Positions 1 through 8,092 of a DNA stretch of 20,457 nucleotides are shown in pieces. This stretch comes from CALGFH01 sp036003705. Its GTDB lineage: Bacteria; Actinomycetota; CALGFH01. The stretch lies in the NCBI GenBank assembly GCA_036003705.1, contig DASYSE010000113.1:1-20457 (forward strand). Direction: 5' to 3'. The translations under genes and the position numbers were made by a program. Numbering within the stretch: position 1 is the first letter of the stretch; the number at the start of each line of letters is the position of its first letter. Below the pieces are notes generated by a model. It made no database searches and was not told where the DNA came from. It worked only from the letters and a program-made list of their open reading frames with translations.

Positions 1-627
1 CAGCTGGTCGCGGTGGCCAACGAGCAGGGCGGACCCGACAACATCACGGTGATCGTGGTCGACGCCGTCGATGAGGCGGCCCTTGCCGACGTCGAGGACG
101 ACCAGACCGGCGACCTGGCCGCCGGGGCCGCCACCGGGGCCATGCCGCTGGTCGACGACGGCCGGCCCGCCGCCGGCCGCCGGGGCAGCCGCGCGGCCAG
201 GGCGGCCAAGGACCGCTCCCTGGCCATGCACCGCCGTCTCCAGCGGGTCCTGGTCGCCGGGATCGTGGTCCTGGTGGCGGCGGCGCTGCTCGTCGCCGGG
301 CGCAGCCTCCTGTTCAGCCGCTACTGGGTGGGGTTCGACGGCGACACGGTGGCGGTGTTCCAGGGCGTCCCCGGCGACGTGGCCGGGCTGCGGTTCTCGC
401 GCCTGGTCGAGCGCAGCCCGGTCAGCCGGGCCCAGGTGCCGCCCGGGTACGCGGCCCGCCTGGACGACGGGGTCCAGGCCGACGACCTCGACGACGCCCG
501 CAGCATCGCCCGCTGCGCCCCGCTGGTGTTCAGCCCGGGCGGCTGCACCGGCCAGGCTCCGGCCGTCCCCGCGGCCACCCCGACGACGGCCGTGGTGACC
601 ACCAGCACCCGGGCCGCGGGAGGCTGA
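1..627 (+). CDS. pstP: PP2C-family Ser/Thr protein phosphatase, C-terminal part (5' end outside window)
   Basis: The reading frame is open from base 1, so the gene starts before the window; about 208 codons are visible. The first residues, with the GGPDNITVIVVD stretch, match the last strand of the PP2C catalytic domain, where the Asp-Asn pair sits in the metal-binding region. An acidic, Ala/Gly-rich linker follows, then a basic patch and one transmembrane segment (LVAGIVVLVAAALLVAG, about residues 83-99 of the visible part), then an extracytoplasmic tail ending in a Pro/Thr-rich stretch. This cytoplasmic-phosphatase plus single-TM layout is that of actinobacterial PstP, which dephosphorylates PknA/PknB and their substrates. 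The position directly before rodA, pbpA and two kinase genes fits that role. The ilv-like end of the tail overlaps the Shine-Dalgarno sequence of the next gene (GGGAGG, 618-623). Most of the catalytic domain cannot be inspected, so metal ligands are unchecked. Confidence 0.9.
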   Translation, partial: QLVAVANEQGGPDNITVIVVDAVDEAALADVEDDQTGDLAAGAATGAMPLVDDGRPAAGRRGSRAARAAKDRSLAMHRRLQRVLVAGIVVLVAAALLVAGRSLLFSRYWVGFDGDTVAVFQGVPGDVAGLRFSRLVERSPVSRAQVPPGYAARLDDGVQADDLDDARSIARCAPLVFSPGGCTGQAPAVPAATPTTAVVTTSTRAAGG

Positions 628-630
628 GGC

Positions 631-1980
631 GTGGAGTCCCGCCGCAACGTCGAGCTGTCGCTGCTGCTCCTGGCCCTGATCCTGTCGGTCGGGGCCTACG
701 TGATCGTCGGCCTGGCCGCCGACAACGAGGTGCCCTCGGGCAGCGCCGGCTACGGCGCCACCCTGGCCGGCCTGTTCCTCGGCGCCCACCTGGTGCTGCG
801 CTGGCGGGCCCCCCAGGCCGACCCGATCCTGCTGCCGGGCGCGGCCCTGCTGAACGGCTTGGGCCTGGTCATGGTCCGGCGGCTCGACTACGCCGAGGCG
901 GCCAAGGACGGCTACCGGCCCGAGGCCCCGGCCCAGGCCCTGTGGACGGTGCTCGGGGTGGCGGTCTTCGTGGCCGTCATCCTGGTCGTCCGCGACTACC
1001 GGGTGCTCGACCGCTACCGCTACACCTGGCTGCTGCTGGGCCTGGTCCTGCTCGTGCTGCCGGTGCTCCCGGTCCTGGGCCGCGAGATCAACGGCGCCCG
1101 GCTGTGGGTGCGCATCGGCCCCTTCTCCGGCCAGCCGGCCGAGGCGGCCAAGATCGCCCTGGTGGTGTTCCTGGCCGCCTACCTGGCCGAGCGCAAGGAG
1201 CTGCTGGCCACCGCCACCTACCGGGCCGGGCCGTTCCTGCTGCCCGAGATCAAGTACTTCATGCCCCTGCTGCTGGCCTGGGCGGCCAGCCTGTTCGTGC
1301 TCTTCTTCGAGAAGGACCTCGGCTCCAGCCTGCTGTTCTTCGGGGTGTTCGTGGTCCTGCTGTACGTGGCGACCGGTCGCTTCTCCTACGTGGCCGCCGG
1401 GCTGGGCCTGTTCCTCAGCGGCGCGGTCATCGCCTACAACCTGTTCGGCCACGTCCAGATCCGGGTGGCGACCTGGCTGGACGTCTGGAAGTACTACAAC
1501 GACCGGGGCTTCCAGCTCGCCCAGGGGCTGTTCGCGCTCGCCACCGGCGGGATCCTCGGGCAGGGCTGGAACCAGGGCCGGCCCGATTTCATCCCGTTCG
1601 CCTCCACCGACTTCATCTTCGCCGCCTTCGGGGAGGAGCTCGGCCTGCTCGGGGTCACGGCCATGCTCCTGGTGTATCTCCTGATGGTGTTCCGGGGACT
1701 GCGGATCTCCCTGGCCGCCCCCGACGACTTCGGCAAGCTGCTGGCGGTCGGGCTGATCACCAGCTTCGCCCTGCAGGTGTTCGTGATCGTCGGCGGGGTG
1801 ACCCGGCTCATCCCCCTCACCGGCATCACCCTGCCGTTCGTGAGCTTCGGCGGCTCGAGCCTGCTGGCCAACTACGCGCTGGTGGCGCTGCTGTGCCGGA
1901 TCTCCGACGAGGGCACACCGGCTCCGGCGGCCAGGCCCACCGCACCGGCCGACGCCGGGGAGGTGACGGTCGTCCGATGA
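631..1980 (+). CDS. rodA: SEDS peptidoglycan glycosyltransferase, RodA/FtsW family
   Basis: A 449-residue polytopic membrane protein with about ten hydrophobic segments. SEDS proteins polymerise lipid II glycan strands and work with a class B PBP. Family signatures are visible: NGARLWV near residue 154, the EKDLGSS loop near 227-233 whose Asp (about 229) corresponds to the catalytic acid, TDFIFAAFGEELG near 326-338, and GITLPFVSFGGSS near 398-410. The GTG at 631 has a good GGGAGG Shine-Dalgarno 7 nt upstream and lies 3 nt after the previous stop. The following gene, a class B PBP in ATGA overlap, is the expected partner. Choosing RodA rather than FtsW rests on the phosphatase/PbpA/kinase context, as in mycobacteria and streptomycetes; the sequence alone supports only the SEDS family. 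Confidence 0.93.
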   Translation: MESRRNVELSLLLLALILSVGAYVIVGLAADNEVPSGSAGYGATLAGLFLGAHLVLRWRAPQADPILLPGAALLNGLGLVMVRRLDYAEAAKDGYRPEAPAQALWTVLGVAVFVAVILVVRDYRVLDRYRYTWLLLGLVLLVLPVLPVLGREINGARLWVRIGPFSGQPAEAAKIALVVFLAAYLAERKELLATATYRAGPFLLPEIKYFMPLLLAWAASLFVLFFEKDLGSSLLFFGVFVVLLYVATGRFSYVAAGLGLFLSGAVIAYNLFGHVQIRVATWLDVWKYYNDRGFQLAQGLFALATGGILGQGWNQGRPDFIPFASTDFIFAAFGEELGLLGVTAMLLVYLLMVFRGLRISLAAPDDFGKLLAVGLITSFALQVFVIVGGVTRLIPLTGITLPFVSFGGSSLLANYALVALLCRISDEGTPAPAARPTAPADAGEVTVVR

Positions 1981-3440
1981 ACCACCAGATCCGCCGGGTG
2001 GCGGTGGTCGTCCTGGTTGCCTTCATGGCCCTGCTCGCCGCCCCCCTCTACTGGCAGGTGCTGGCGGCCGACCGGCTGGCCAACGACTCCCGCAACACCC
2101 GGGTGCTGATCAAGGAGTACTCGATCGAGCGGGGGGCGATCGTGCTCGCCGACAAGACCGAGGTCGCCCAGTCGGTCCGTTCCAGGCAGCGCGGCGACCC
2201 GCTGGAGTTCGTCCGCCACTACCCGCAGGGCGAGCGCTACGGCATGGTCACCGGCTTCTACTCGCTGGTCTTCGGCCGCACCCTGGCCGAGCAGGAGTTC
2301 AACTCGTTCCTGCTCGGGCGGGCGCCAGAGCAGTTCGGCCAGAACGTGACCGACCTGCTCACCGCCCGCGAGACCCCCGGCGGCACGCTGGTGCTGACCC
2401 TCGACCGGGCCGCCCAGGAGGCCGCCGAGCAGGCACTGGCCGATCGAAAGGGAGCCGTGGTCGCGCTGGACCCGAGGACCGGCGCGGTGCTGGCGATGAC
2501 CACCTACCCCCGCTACAACCCGAACCTCCTCTCCAGCCACAACCCCGAGGAGATCCGGAAGAACTGGGACAAGCTGATCGACAACCCGGACGGGCCGCTG
2601 CTGAACCGGGCCGCCGGGGCGCTGTACCCGCCCGGGTCGACCTTCAAGGTGGTCACGGCGGCGGCCGCGCTGGAGAACGGCACCACCCTCGACGAGGAGC
2701 TGCCATCCCCGACCGTCTACGACGTGCCCCAGACCTCGGCCGACATCCGCAACTTCGGGGGCTCCAGCTGCGGCAACGGCAGGCTCACCCTGCCGGAGGC
2801 GCTCCGGATCTCCTGCAACACCACCTTCGCCGCGCTCGGGGTCGAGCTGGGGGACCAGAAGCTGGCCGCCGAGGCCGAGAAGTTCGGGTTCAACGAGCCA
2901 AGCCCCTACGAGCTCCCCGCGGCCACCAGCTCGATCCCAGGCCAGCAGGACGTGCCGGCCACCGCCCAGAGCGCGATCGGCCAGCGCGACGTGCGCGTCT
3001 CGCCCTTGCAGATGGCCAGCGTGGCCGCGACCATCGCCAACGGCGGCCGGCGGATGGCACCGTTCGTGGGCCGGCAGGTCCTGTCCGCCGAGGGTGGGGT
3101 GGTGAAGCGGTTCGAAGGCGAGGACCTCGGCCAGGCGATCCCCGAGCGGGTGGCCGCTGATCTGCAGACCATGATGCTCGGGGTGGTCGAGCAGGGCACC
3201 GGGACCGCCGCCCAGATCCCGAACCTGCAGGTGGCCGGCAAGACCGGCACCGCCCAGCACGCCAGGGGCAAGGCCCCGCACGCCTGGTTCATCGGCTTCA
3301 CCGAGTCGGGCGACCGGGCGATCGCGGTGGCGGTGGTGGTGGAGGAGGGCGGCAACGCCGGCAGCGAGGCCACCGGCGGCCGGACCGCGGCCCCGATCGC
3401 CAAGCAGGTCATGCAGGCCTACATGGGAGGCGGTGGATGA
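1977..3440 (+). CDS. pbpA: Class B penicillin-binding protein (PbpA-like transpeptidase)
   Basis: A 487-residue, membrane-anchored D,D-transpeptidase that cross-links septal or lateral peptidoglycan outside the membrane. An N-terminal anchor (about residues 8-27) is followed by a short dimerisation domain and the transpeptidase domain. All three active-site motifs are present: S-T-F-K (Ser221, Lys224), S-C-N (279-281) and K-T-G (422-424). The length is close to mycobacterial PbpA (about 490 aa). The frame is open far upstream, but the ATG at 1977 is the supported start: it overlaps the rodA stop as ATGA and opens directly into the membrane anchor, with GGGGAGG about 13 nt upstream. It pairs functionally with the SEDS protein encoded just before it. 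No PASTA domain is present. Confidence 0.94.
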   Translation: MNHQIRRVAVVVLVAFMALLAAPLYWQVLAADRLANDSRNTRVLIKEYSIERGAIVLADKTEVAQSVRSRQRGDPLEFVRHYPQGERYGMVTGFYSLVFGRTLAEQEFNSFLLGRAPEQFGQNVTDLLTARETPGGTLVLTLDRAAQEAAEQALADRKGAVVALDPRTGAVLAMTTYPRYNPNLLSSHNPEEIRKNWDKLIDNPDGPLLNRAAGALYPPGSTFKVVTAAAALENGTTLDEELPSPTVYDVPQTSADIRNFGGSSCGNGRLTLPEALRISCNTTFAALGVELGDQKLAAEAEKFGFNEPSPYELPAATSSIPGQQDVPATAQSAIGQRDVRVSPLQMASVAATIANGGRRMAPFVGRQVLSAEGGVVKRFEGEDLGQAIPERVAADLQTMMLGVVEQGTGTAAQIPNLQVAGKTGTAQHARGKAPHAWFIGFTESGDRAIAVAVVVEEGGNAGSEATGGRTAAPIAKQVMQAYMGGGG

Positions 3441-4570
3441 CCCCCTCCCTGCTGGGCAACCGCTACCGGCTGGGCGAGCGGATCGCCGCCGGGGGCATGG
3501 GCTCGGTGTACCGGGGGGTCGACGAGACCCTTGGCCGGCAGGTCGCGGTCAAGGTGCTCCGGCGCGAGCTGGCCGACGACCCGACGTTCCTGGAGCGGTT
3601 CCGGCGCGAGGCCCGGGCCGTCGCCGTGGTCTCCCATCCCGGGGTGGCCGGCGTCTACGACTACGGCGAGCTCGGCGGCCAGCCGTTCATCGTGATGGAG
3701 CTGGTCGAGGGGGAGACCCTGGCCGCCCTGATCGCGGCCAGGGGCCGGCTGCCGTGGCCAGAGGCGTTCGCCATCGGGGAGCAGGTGGCACGGGGACTGG
3801 CCGCCGCGGGAGCCCACGGGCTGGTCCACCGGGACGTGAAGCCGGCCAACATCCTGCTCGGGGCCGACGGCCGGGCCAAGCTCACCGACTTCGGCATCGC
3901 CAAGGCGGCCACCTCGGCCACCCTGACAGGGACCGGCATGGTGCTCGGCAGCGCCAACTACGTGGCCCCCGAGCAGGCGCAGGGCGGCGACGTCGGCCCG
4001 GCCGCCGACCAGTACTCGCTCGGCTGCGTGCTGTTCGAGGCGGTCACCGGGGAGACGCCCTACCGCGGCTCCAACCCGGTCGCGATCGCCACCCAGCACG
4101 TCTCGGCTCCGGTGCCCGACCCGCGCGAGCACCGTCCCGACCTGCCGGCCGCGGCCGCCGAGCTGATCCGCAAGGCCATGGCCAAGGAGCCGGAGCGACG
4201 GTTCGCCTCGGCCGCGGCCATGGCCGACGGCCTCGCCGCCGCCGCGGCCACCCCGGTCCGGCAGGCACCGGTCTCGCCGACCCCGCCGGCGCCGTGGACG
4301 GCGGTCGGGACGGTGGGCGGCTCGGGCCGGCGGCCGAGCGGGCGGGCGCTGGCCGTGGGGATCCTCGTCGTGATCGCCCTGCTCCTGCTAGCCTGGCTGC
4401 CGCGCAGCGGGCTCCTCGATCCCCCGGCCGGCCAGCCCGAGCGCTCGCGACCCGCCAGCTCCACCATCGCCCCAGCGGTCGGTGGGCCGTCCCCGCCGGC
4501 GCCGGCGACATCTGACGAGCATGACAAGCGCAAGGCCAAGGACAGGGACAAGGGCGACAAGGGCGACTGA
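3437..4570 (+). CDS. pknA: Membrane Ser/Thr protein kinase (PknA-like)
   Basis: A 377-residue Hanks-type kinase. The glycine loop AAGGMGSVY (17-25), ATP-anchoring Lys39, catalytic loop HRDVKPAN (His131, Asp133), DFG (151-153) and a Thr-rich activation segment ending in APEQ are all intact. A Pro/Thr linker leads to one transmembrane helix (about 304-321) and a roughly 55-residue outer tail without PASTA domains, ending in an unusual Lys/Asp repeat (DKRKAKDRDKGDKGD). The kinase regulates cell shape and wall synthesis in the PknA/PknB system. The ATG overlaps the pbpA stop (ATGA) with GGGAGG 6 nt upstream, so translation is coupled. The PknA name is from gene order and the absence of PASTA; the kinase assignment is certain. 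Confidence 0.92.
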   Translation: MTPSLLGNRYRLGERIAAGGMGSVYRGVDETLGRQVAVKVLRRELADDPTFLERFRREARAVAVVSHPGVAGVYDYGELGGQPFIVMELVEGETLAALIAARGRLPWPEAFAIGEQVARGLAAAGAHGLVHRDVKPANILLGADGRAKLTDFGIAKAATSATLTGTGMVLGSANYVAPEQAQGGDVGPAADQYSLGCVLFEAVTGETPYRGSNPVAIATQHVSAPVPDPREHRPDLPAAAAELIRKAMAKEPERRFASAAAMADGLAAAAATPVRQAPVSPTPPAPWTAVGTVGGSGRRPSGRALAVGILVVIALLLLAWLPRSGLLDPPAGQPERSRPASSTIAPAVGGPSPPAPATSDEHDKRKAKDRDKGDKGD

Positions 4571-6024
4571 TGGCGACCACACCGCAGGTGCTGCTCGACC
4601 GCTACGAGGTTGGCCGGCTGCTCGGCGCCGGCGGCATGGCCGAGGTGTTCGAGGGCCGCGACCGGCTGCTGGCCCGCCGGGTGGCCATCAAGGTCCCGCT
4701 GGCGCAGTTCGCGCACGACCCGGAGTTCGTCCAGCGCTTCCGCCGCGAAGCCCAGGCCGCGGCCAGCCTCTCCCATCCCGGCGTCGTCGGCGTCTACGAC
4801 ACCGGCTCGGAGAACGGCACTCCCTTCATCGTCATGGAGTACGTGGAGGGCCGCACCCTCAAGGACGTGATCCGGGCCGAGGCGCCCCTGTATCCCGACC
4901 GGGCGGCCGAGATCGCCGCCGACGTCTGCTCGGCCCTGTCCGCGGCCCATGCCCGCGGCCTGGTCCACCGGGACGTCAAGCCGGCCAACATCATGCTGAT
5001 GCCCGACGGCCGGGTGAAGCTGATGGACCTCGGGATCGCGCGGGCCGGCGCCGGCGAGACGGTCACCCAGACCGCGGCCATGCTCGGAACCGCCCAGTAT
5101 CTGTCGCCCGAGCAGGCCCAGGGCCAGGCGGTCGACTTCCGCAGCGACCTGTACTCGCTCGGCTGCTGCCTGTACGAGATGCTCACCGGGACGGTGCCGT
5201 TCCGGGGGGCGACCCCGGTCGCCATCGCCTACCGGCACGTCCGCGAGGACCCGGCCCCGCCCCGGCTGCTCAACCCCGACGTGCCGCCGTCCCTGGAAAC
5301 GGTCTGCCTGAAGGCGATGGCCAAGCTCCCCGAGGACCGCTACCAGACGGCGATCGAGCTGCGCACCGACCTGGAGCTGGCCAGGGCGGGGCAGCGGGTG
5401 GCGGCCGGCCCGGAGGCGGCCGCGGCGATGGCCACCACCGTGCTGCCGCCGCCGGCCGGCTACCCGGGCGCCGCCGGCGACCCGACCTCGACGCTCGGCG
5501 GGCCGGTGACCCCCGGCCGCGCCGCCCGCCATGCCGAGCCGCCCCCGAAGCGGCGGCGCTGGCCGATCTACGTGCTGGTCCCGGTTGGCCTGCTGGCGCT
5601 GGCGGTCGGGGTCGCGTACCTGGTCTCCCGGCTGGTCGGCGGACTGCCCGCGACGGAGTCGGCGCCGACCCTGCCCACCGCCACCAGGCCGCCCCTGGTG
5701 GAGACGACCGCCCTGCCCACCTCGACCTCCCAGCTCCCGACCACCTCCCAGCTCCCGACCACCTCCGCGCCGCCGACCACCGCGCCGCCGACGACCCAGG
5801 AGCAGCAGGGCCAGGTGCGGGTGCCCGACGTGATCGGCCGCCGGCCGCGGGCGGCCCGGATCGAGCTGGAGCAGGCCGGTCTGCGGGTGGAGCAGCGGCA
5901 GGTCCCGGTCCGCGACCCCCGCCAGGAGAACCGGGTCATCCTGCAGATCCCGACGGCCGGGTCGACCGTCGAGCGCGGCTCCACGGTGACCATCGTGGTC
6001 GGGGTCCGCTCCGGCAACGGTTGA
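4570..6024 (+). CDS. pknB: Membrane Ser/Thr protein kinase with one PASTA domain (PknB-like)
   Basis: A 484-residue kinase whose start overlaps the previous stop by one base (TGATG). The glycine loop GAGGMAEVF (19-27), Lys41 and HRDVKPAN (His133, Asp135) are intact. The metal-binding DFG is replaced by DLG (153-155), a conservative variant found in some active kinases. A cytoplasmic linker is followed by one transmembrane helix (about 333-355), a Pro/Thr-rich stalk and a single PASTA domain (about 416-480, from VRVPDVIG to the C-terminus). PASTA domains sense muropeptides or lipid II outside the cell; mycobacterial PknB has four, so this sensor is short. The Shine-Dalgarno is weak, consistent with coupling to the upstream gene. 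It closes the wall-signalling operon; a GC-rich hairpin lies just after the stop. Confidence 0.93.
   Translation: MATTPQVLLDRYEVGRLLGAGGMAEVFEGRDRLLARRVAIKVPLAQFAHDPEFVQRFRREAQAAASLSHPGVVGVYDTGSENGTPFIVMEYVEGRTLKDVIRAEAPLYPDRAAEIAADVCSALSAAHARGLVHRDVKPANIMLMPDGRVKLMDLGIARAGAGETVTQTAAMLGTAQYLSPEQAQGQAVDFRSDLYSLGCCLYEMLTGTVPFRGATPVAIAYRHVREDPAPPRLLNPDVPPSLETVCLKAMAKLPEDRYQTAIELRTDLELARAGQRVAAGPEAAAAMATTVLPPPAGYPGAAGDPTSTLGGPVTPGRAARHAEPPPKRRRWPIYVLVPVGLLALAVGVAYLVSRLVGGLPATESAPTLPTATRPPLVETTALPTSTSQLPTTSQLPTTSAPPTTAPPTTQEQQGQVRVPDVIGRRPRAARIELEQAGLRVEQRQVPVRDPRQENRVILQIPTAGSTVERGSTVTIVVGVRSGNG
5725..5760 (+). repeat. Two perfect 18-bp tandem units inside the PknB-like stalk
   Basis: The unit ACCTCCCAGCTCCCGACC occurs twice without mismatch (5725-5742 and 5743-5760) and encodes the repeated TSQLPT segment of the extracellular Pro/Thr stalk. 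It is in frame, so gain or loss of units would change only the stalk length between membrane and PASTA domain. Confidence 0.9.
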
Positions 6025-6154
6025 GCGCGGGTGGTGCCGCCCCCCGCGAGGAACAGGAAGTCCGCGAACCCTGTGGCGTCGTCGACGTCGGGCAGCCCGA
6101 CGGTCCCGAAGGTCCCGGCTGGCCGTCGCGCCCCGGCGCGCTGACGGTGAGGTC
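6025..6154 (-). pseudogene. Decayed 3' remnant of the S8 peptidase gene
   Basis: Reading on from the protease stop codon in the same frame gives DLTVSAPGRDG, so the junction reads PER-stop-DLTV. Actinobacterial long S8 peptidases typically have a Tyr at this point (PERYDLTV), so the TAG looks like a nonsense change of a Tyr codon. About 30 nt further on, a one-base shift restores protein-like sequence (RPAGTFGTVGLPDVDDATGF, then ADFLFL). The homology then ends at the stop of the convergent kinase gene. The remaining few hundred codons of a typical long family member are absent, presumably deleted. The reading is mine from memory of the family; alignment would settle it. Confidence 0.6.
6026..6048 (+). 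terminator. Possible GC-rich hairpin terminator after the kinase operon
   Basis: Perfect 6-bp arms CGCGGG (6026-6031) and CCCGCG (6043-6048) with an 11-nt loop start two bases after the last kinase stop. There is no T tract, so termination here would be of the U-less kind proposed for high-GC actinobacteria. It also overlaps the decayed end of the convergent protease gene. Weak call. Confidence 0.3.
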
Positions 6155-7966
6155 CTAGCGTTCCGGCTGCTTGTACAGCCCCATGGGGGTGCGGCTGACC
6201 GGGCCGGCCGCCGGGGTTGCGACCAGGGCGCCGCCGAACGCGCCCAGGGGGCCGCGGCGGGGGTCGACGATCACGTAGGCGGTGGCCTCGCCGCCGGGCG
6301 GCAGGGTGACCCGCCCCGGGGAGACCACGGCCATGCCGGCCGGCGCCGGGTCGCCCCGCGGGTCGCGCAGCTCCACCGTCAGGTCGACGATGGCCGGCTG
6401 GTCGGCGAGGTTGGCGACCAGCACCGGCTTGGCCACCCGCCTGGCGCCGGTCTGCGGGTAGCGGTAGAAGCCGAAGTCCAGGTTGACCCGGCGGACGATC
6501 ACCCGCTGCTGGATCGCGTGGGCGATGTCGAGGCGGCCGCCGCCCTGCTGGTAGACGCTGCGCTCCGGGTTGGCGGCGGCGGTGCCCATCAGCACCGCCT
6601 TGATCCGGGTCGGGCTCCAGTCCGGCCATCGCTGGGCGAGGACGGCGGCCGCCCCGGCCACGTGCGGGGCGGCCATGGAGGTGCCGGAGAGGCGCGTGTA
6701 CCACTGGTCGACCGGGTCGCCGAGGGAGGTGCCGGTGGCCCGGGCCCCGATGATGTCGACCCCGGGGGCGGTGATGTCGGGCTTCATGGCGTAATCGCCG
6801 AAGCGGGGGCCGCGGCTGGAGAAGTCGGCCAGCTGGTCGCCCGAGTCCACGGCGCCGACGGTGAGGGCGCTGTTGGCCGACCCCGGCGTCTCCACCGTCT
6901 GCTCTCCCGGGCCGGAGTTGCCGGCCGAGATGACGAACAGCACCCGCCTGGTGGCGGTGATCCGGTCGACGGCCTGGCTGAGCGGGTCGGTGCCGTCGGT
7001 CGGGAAGGCGCCGAGGCTCATGTTGGCCACCTTGGCCCGCTGCGCGGCCGCCCATTCCATCCCGGCGATGATGTCCGACTCGTTGCCGAACCCGAAGTCG
7101 TCCAGGACCTTGGCGTTGAGCAGGCTGGCTCCGAAGGCCACGCCCTTGCGCGCGCCGGCCGCCCGTGCCCCGGTCCCGGCGACGACGGAGGCGACGTGGG
7201 TGCCGTGGCCGTCCCGGTCGGTCACACCCTCCGAGTCGGAGAAGTTGGCAGCCGCCGCCACCTTGCCCTTGAGGTCGGGATGGCCGGCGTCGATGCCGGT
7301 GTCGAGCACCGCGACCCGGACGCCCTTTCCGGTGAGCCCGGCCGTCCAGGCGGCGGGGGCACCGACCTGGGTGAGGTTGGGGTCCAGGGCGGTCTTGTGG
7401 AAGCGCCGGTCGAGCCAGACCCGCGTCACCCCGGCCGGGCGGCCGCCGGCCAGGGCGGCGCCCATCCAGGCCGCGACCCGCCGCGGCTGGCGGACGGCGG
7501 TGGCGCGCAGGCTGCCGAGCTCCCGCACCGGGCGCAGCCTGGCCGCGGCCAGCATCGGCGGCCTGGCCGTCCCGGCGCGCTGGACGATCAGCGGCAGGTC
7601 GGCCGCGCCGGCGTCGTCGTAGCCCATCCGCACCAGCTGGCTGAGGTTGAACAGGTCCGGGTCGAGGACCCGTCCGACCAGCCGCTGCACGTCGCTCGGG
7701 ACCACGTGGAGGTCGCCCTCGAGCGTGGCCGTCTGGAACGCCACCGGTCCGCCGGCCCGCTTGGCCTGGACCACCATGACCCCGGTCCGTCCGCCGGCCC
7801 CGCGCAGGAGCACCTTGTCGCCGGTGAGCAGGGTGACGGTGACCGTGCTCCCGCCCCCGGTGGCGGTGGCCGACCCGGCCGGCTGGCGACCGTTGGCGGC
7901 TCCCGGCGTGGCGGCCAGCAGCGCGAGCGTTGCCAGCAGGACGGCGAGGCGGCGGAGACGGGGCAT
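6155..7966 (-). CDS. Secreted subtilisin-like serine protease (peptidase S8), C-terminally truncated
   Basis: A 603-residue protein starting at the ATG at 7966, which has GGGAGG 6 nt upstream and opens into a signal peptide (basic MPRLRR, hydrophobic core LAVLLATLALLAA, then small residues). The frame is open 29 codons further upstream, but that start would bury the signal peptide. After a propeptide-like region (about 30-190) comes the S8 domain with its triad: Asp222 (AVLDTGID), His254 (DGHGTHVAS) and Ser430 (SGTSMAAPHVAG), plus oxyanion Asn350 (SAGNSGP). A post-catalytic beta-rich segment ends abruptly at residue 603. Members of this actinobacterial subgroup are often 1,000 residues or more; the sequence behind the stop suggests nonsense truncation. 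The catalytic domain is complete, so activity may remain. Substrate unknown. Confidence 0.88.
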   Translation of the reverse strand: MPRLRRLAVLLATLALLAATPGAANGRQPAGSATATGGGSTVTVTLLTGDKVLLRGAGGRTGVMVVQAKRAGGPVAFQTATLEGDLHVVPSDVQRLVGRVLDPDLFNLSQLVRMGYDDAGAADLPLIVQRAGTARPPMLAAARLRPVRELGSLRATAVRQPRRVAAWMGAALAGGRPAGVTRVWLDRRFHKTALDPNLTQVGAPAAWTAGLTGKGVRVAVLDTGIDAGHPDLKGKVAAAANFSDSEGVTDRDGHGTHVASVVAGTGARAAGARKGVAFGASLLNAKVLDDFGFGNESDIIAGMEWAAAQRAKVANMSLGAFPTDGTDPLSQAVDRITATRRVLFVISAGNSGPGEQTVETPGSANSALTVGAVDSGDQLADFSSRGPRFGDYAMKPDITAPGVDIIGARATGTSLGDPVDQWYTRLSGTSMAAPHVAGAAAVLAQRWPDWSPTRIKAVLMGTAAANPERSVYQQGGGRLDIAHAIQQRVIVRRVNLDFGFYRYPQTGARRVAKPVLVANLADQPAIVDLTVELRDPRGDPAPAGMAVVSPGRVTLPPGGEATAYVIVDPRRGPLGAFGGALVATPAAGPVSRTPMGLYKQPER

Positions 7967-7995
7967 GGCAACCTCCCGGGGACCAGATCGCTGCC

Positions 7996-8010
7996 GTGCG
8001 ACGTTCGCAC
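7996..8010. promoter_or_regulatory. Perfect 6-bp inverted repeat upstream of the S8 protease gene
   Basis: GTGCGA and TCGCAC flank a 3-bp centre (CGT), 30 bp upstream of the protease start codon. The position and symmetry fit an operator, but no regulator can be named. It does not match the actinobacterial LexA consensus (CGAAC...GTTCG). No clear -10/-35 pair was found in the 126-bp gap between rsgA and this gene. Confidence 0.3.
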
Positions 8011-8092
8011 CGAAGGGGGCTTGCGTCCAGGATGCTGGGAGGACCGTGTCCATCCTGTGACCGGCGGGTCCGGCGCGGTTGTCCCGGTGTGC

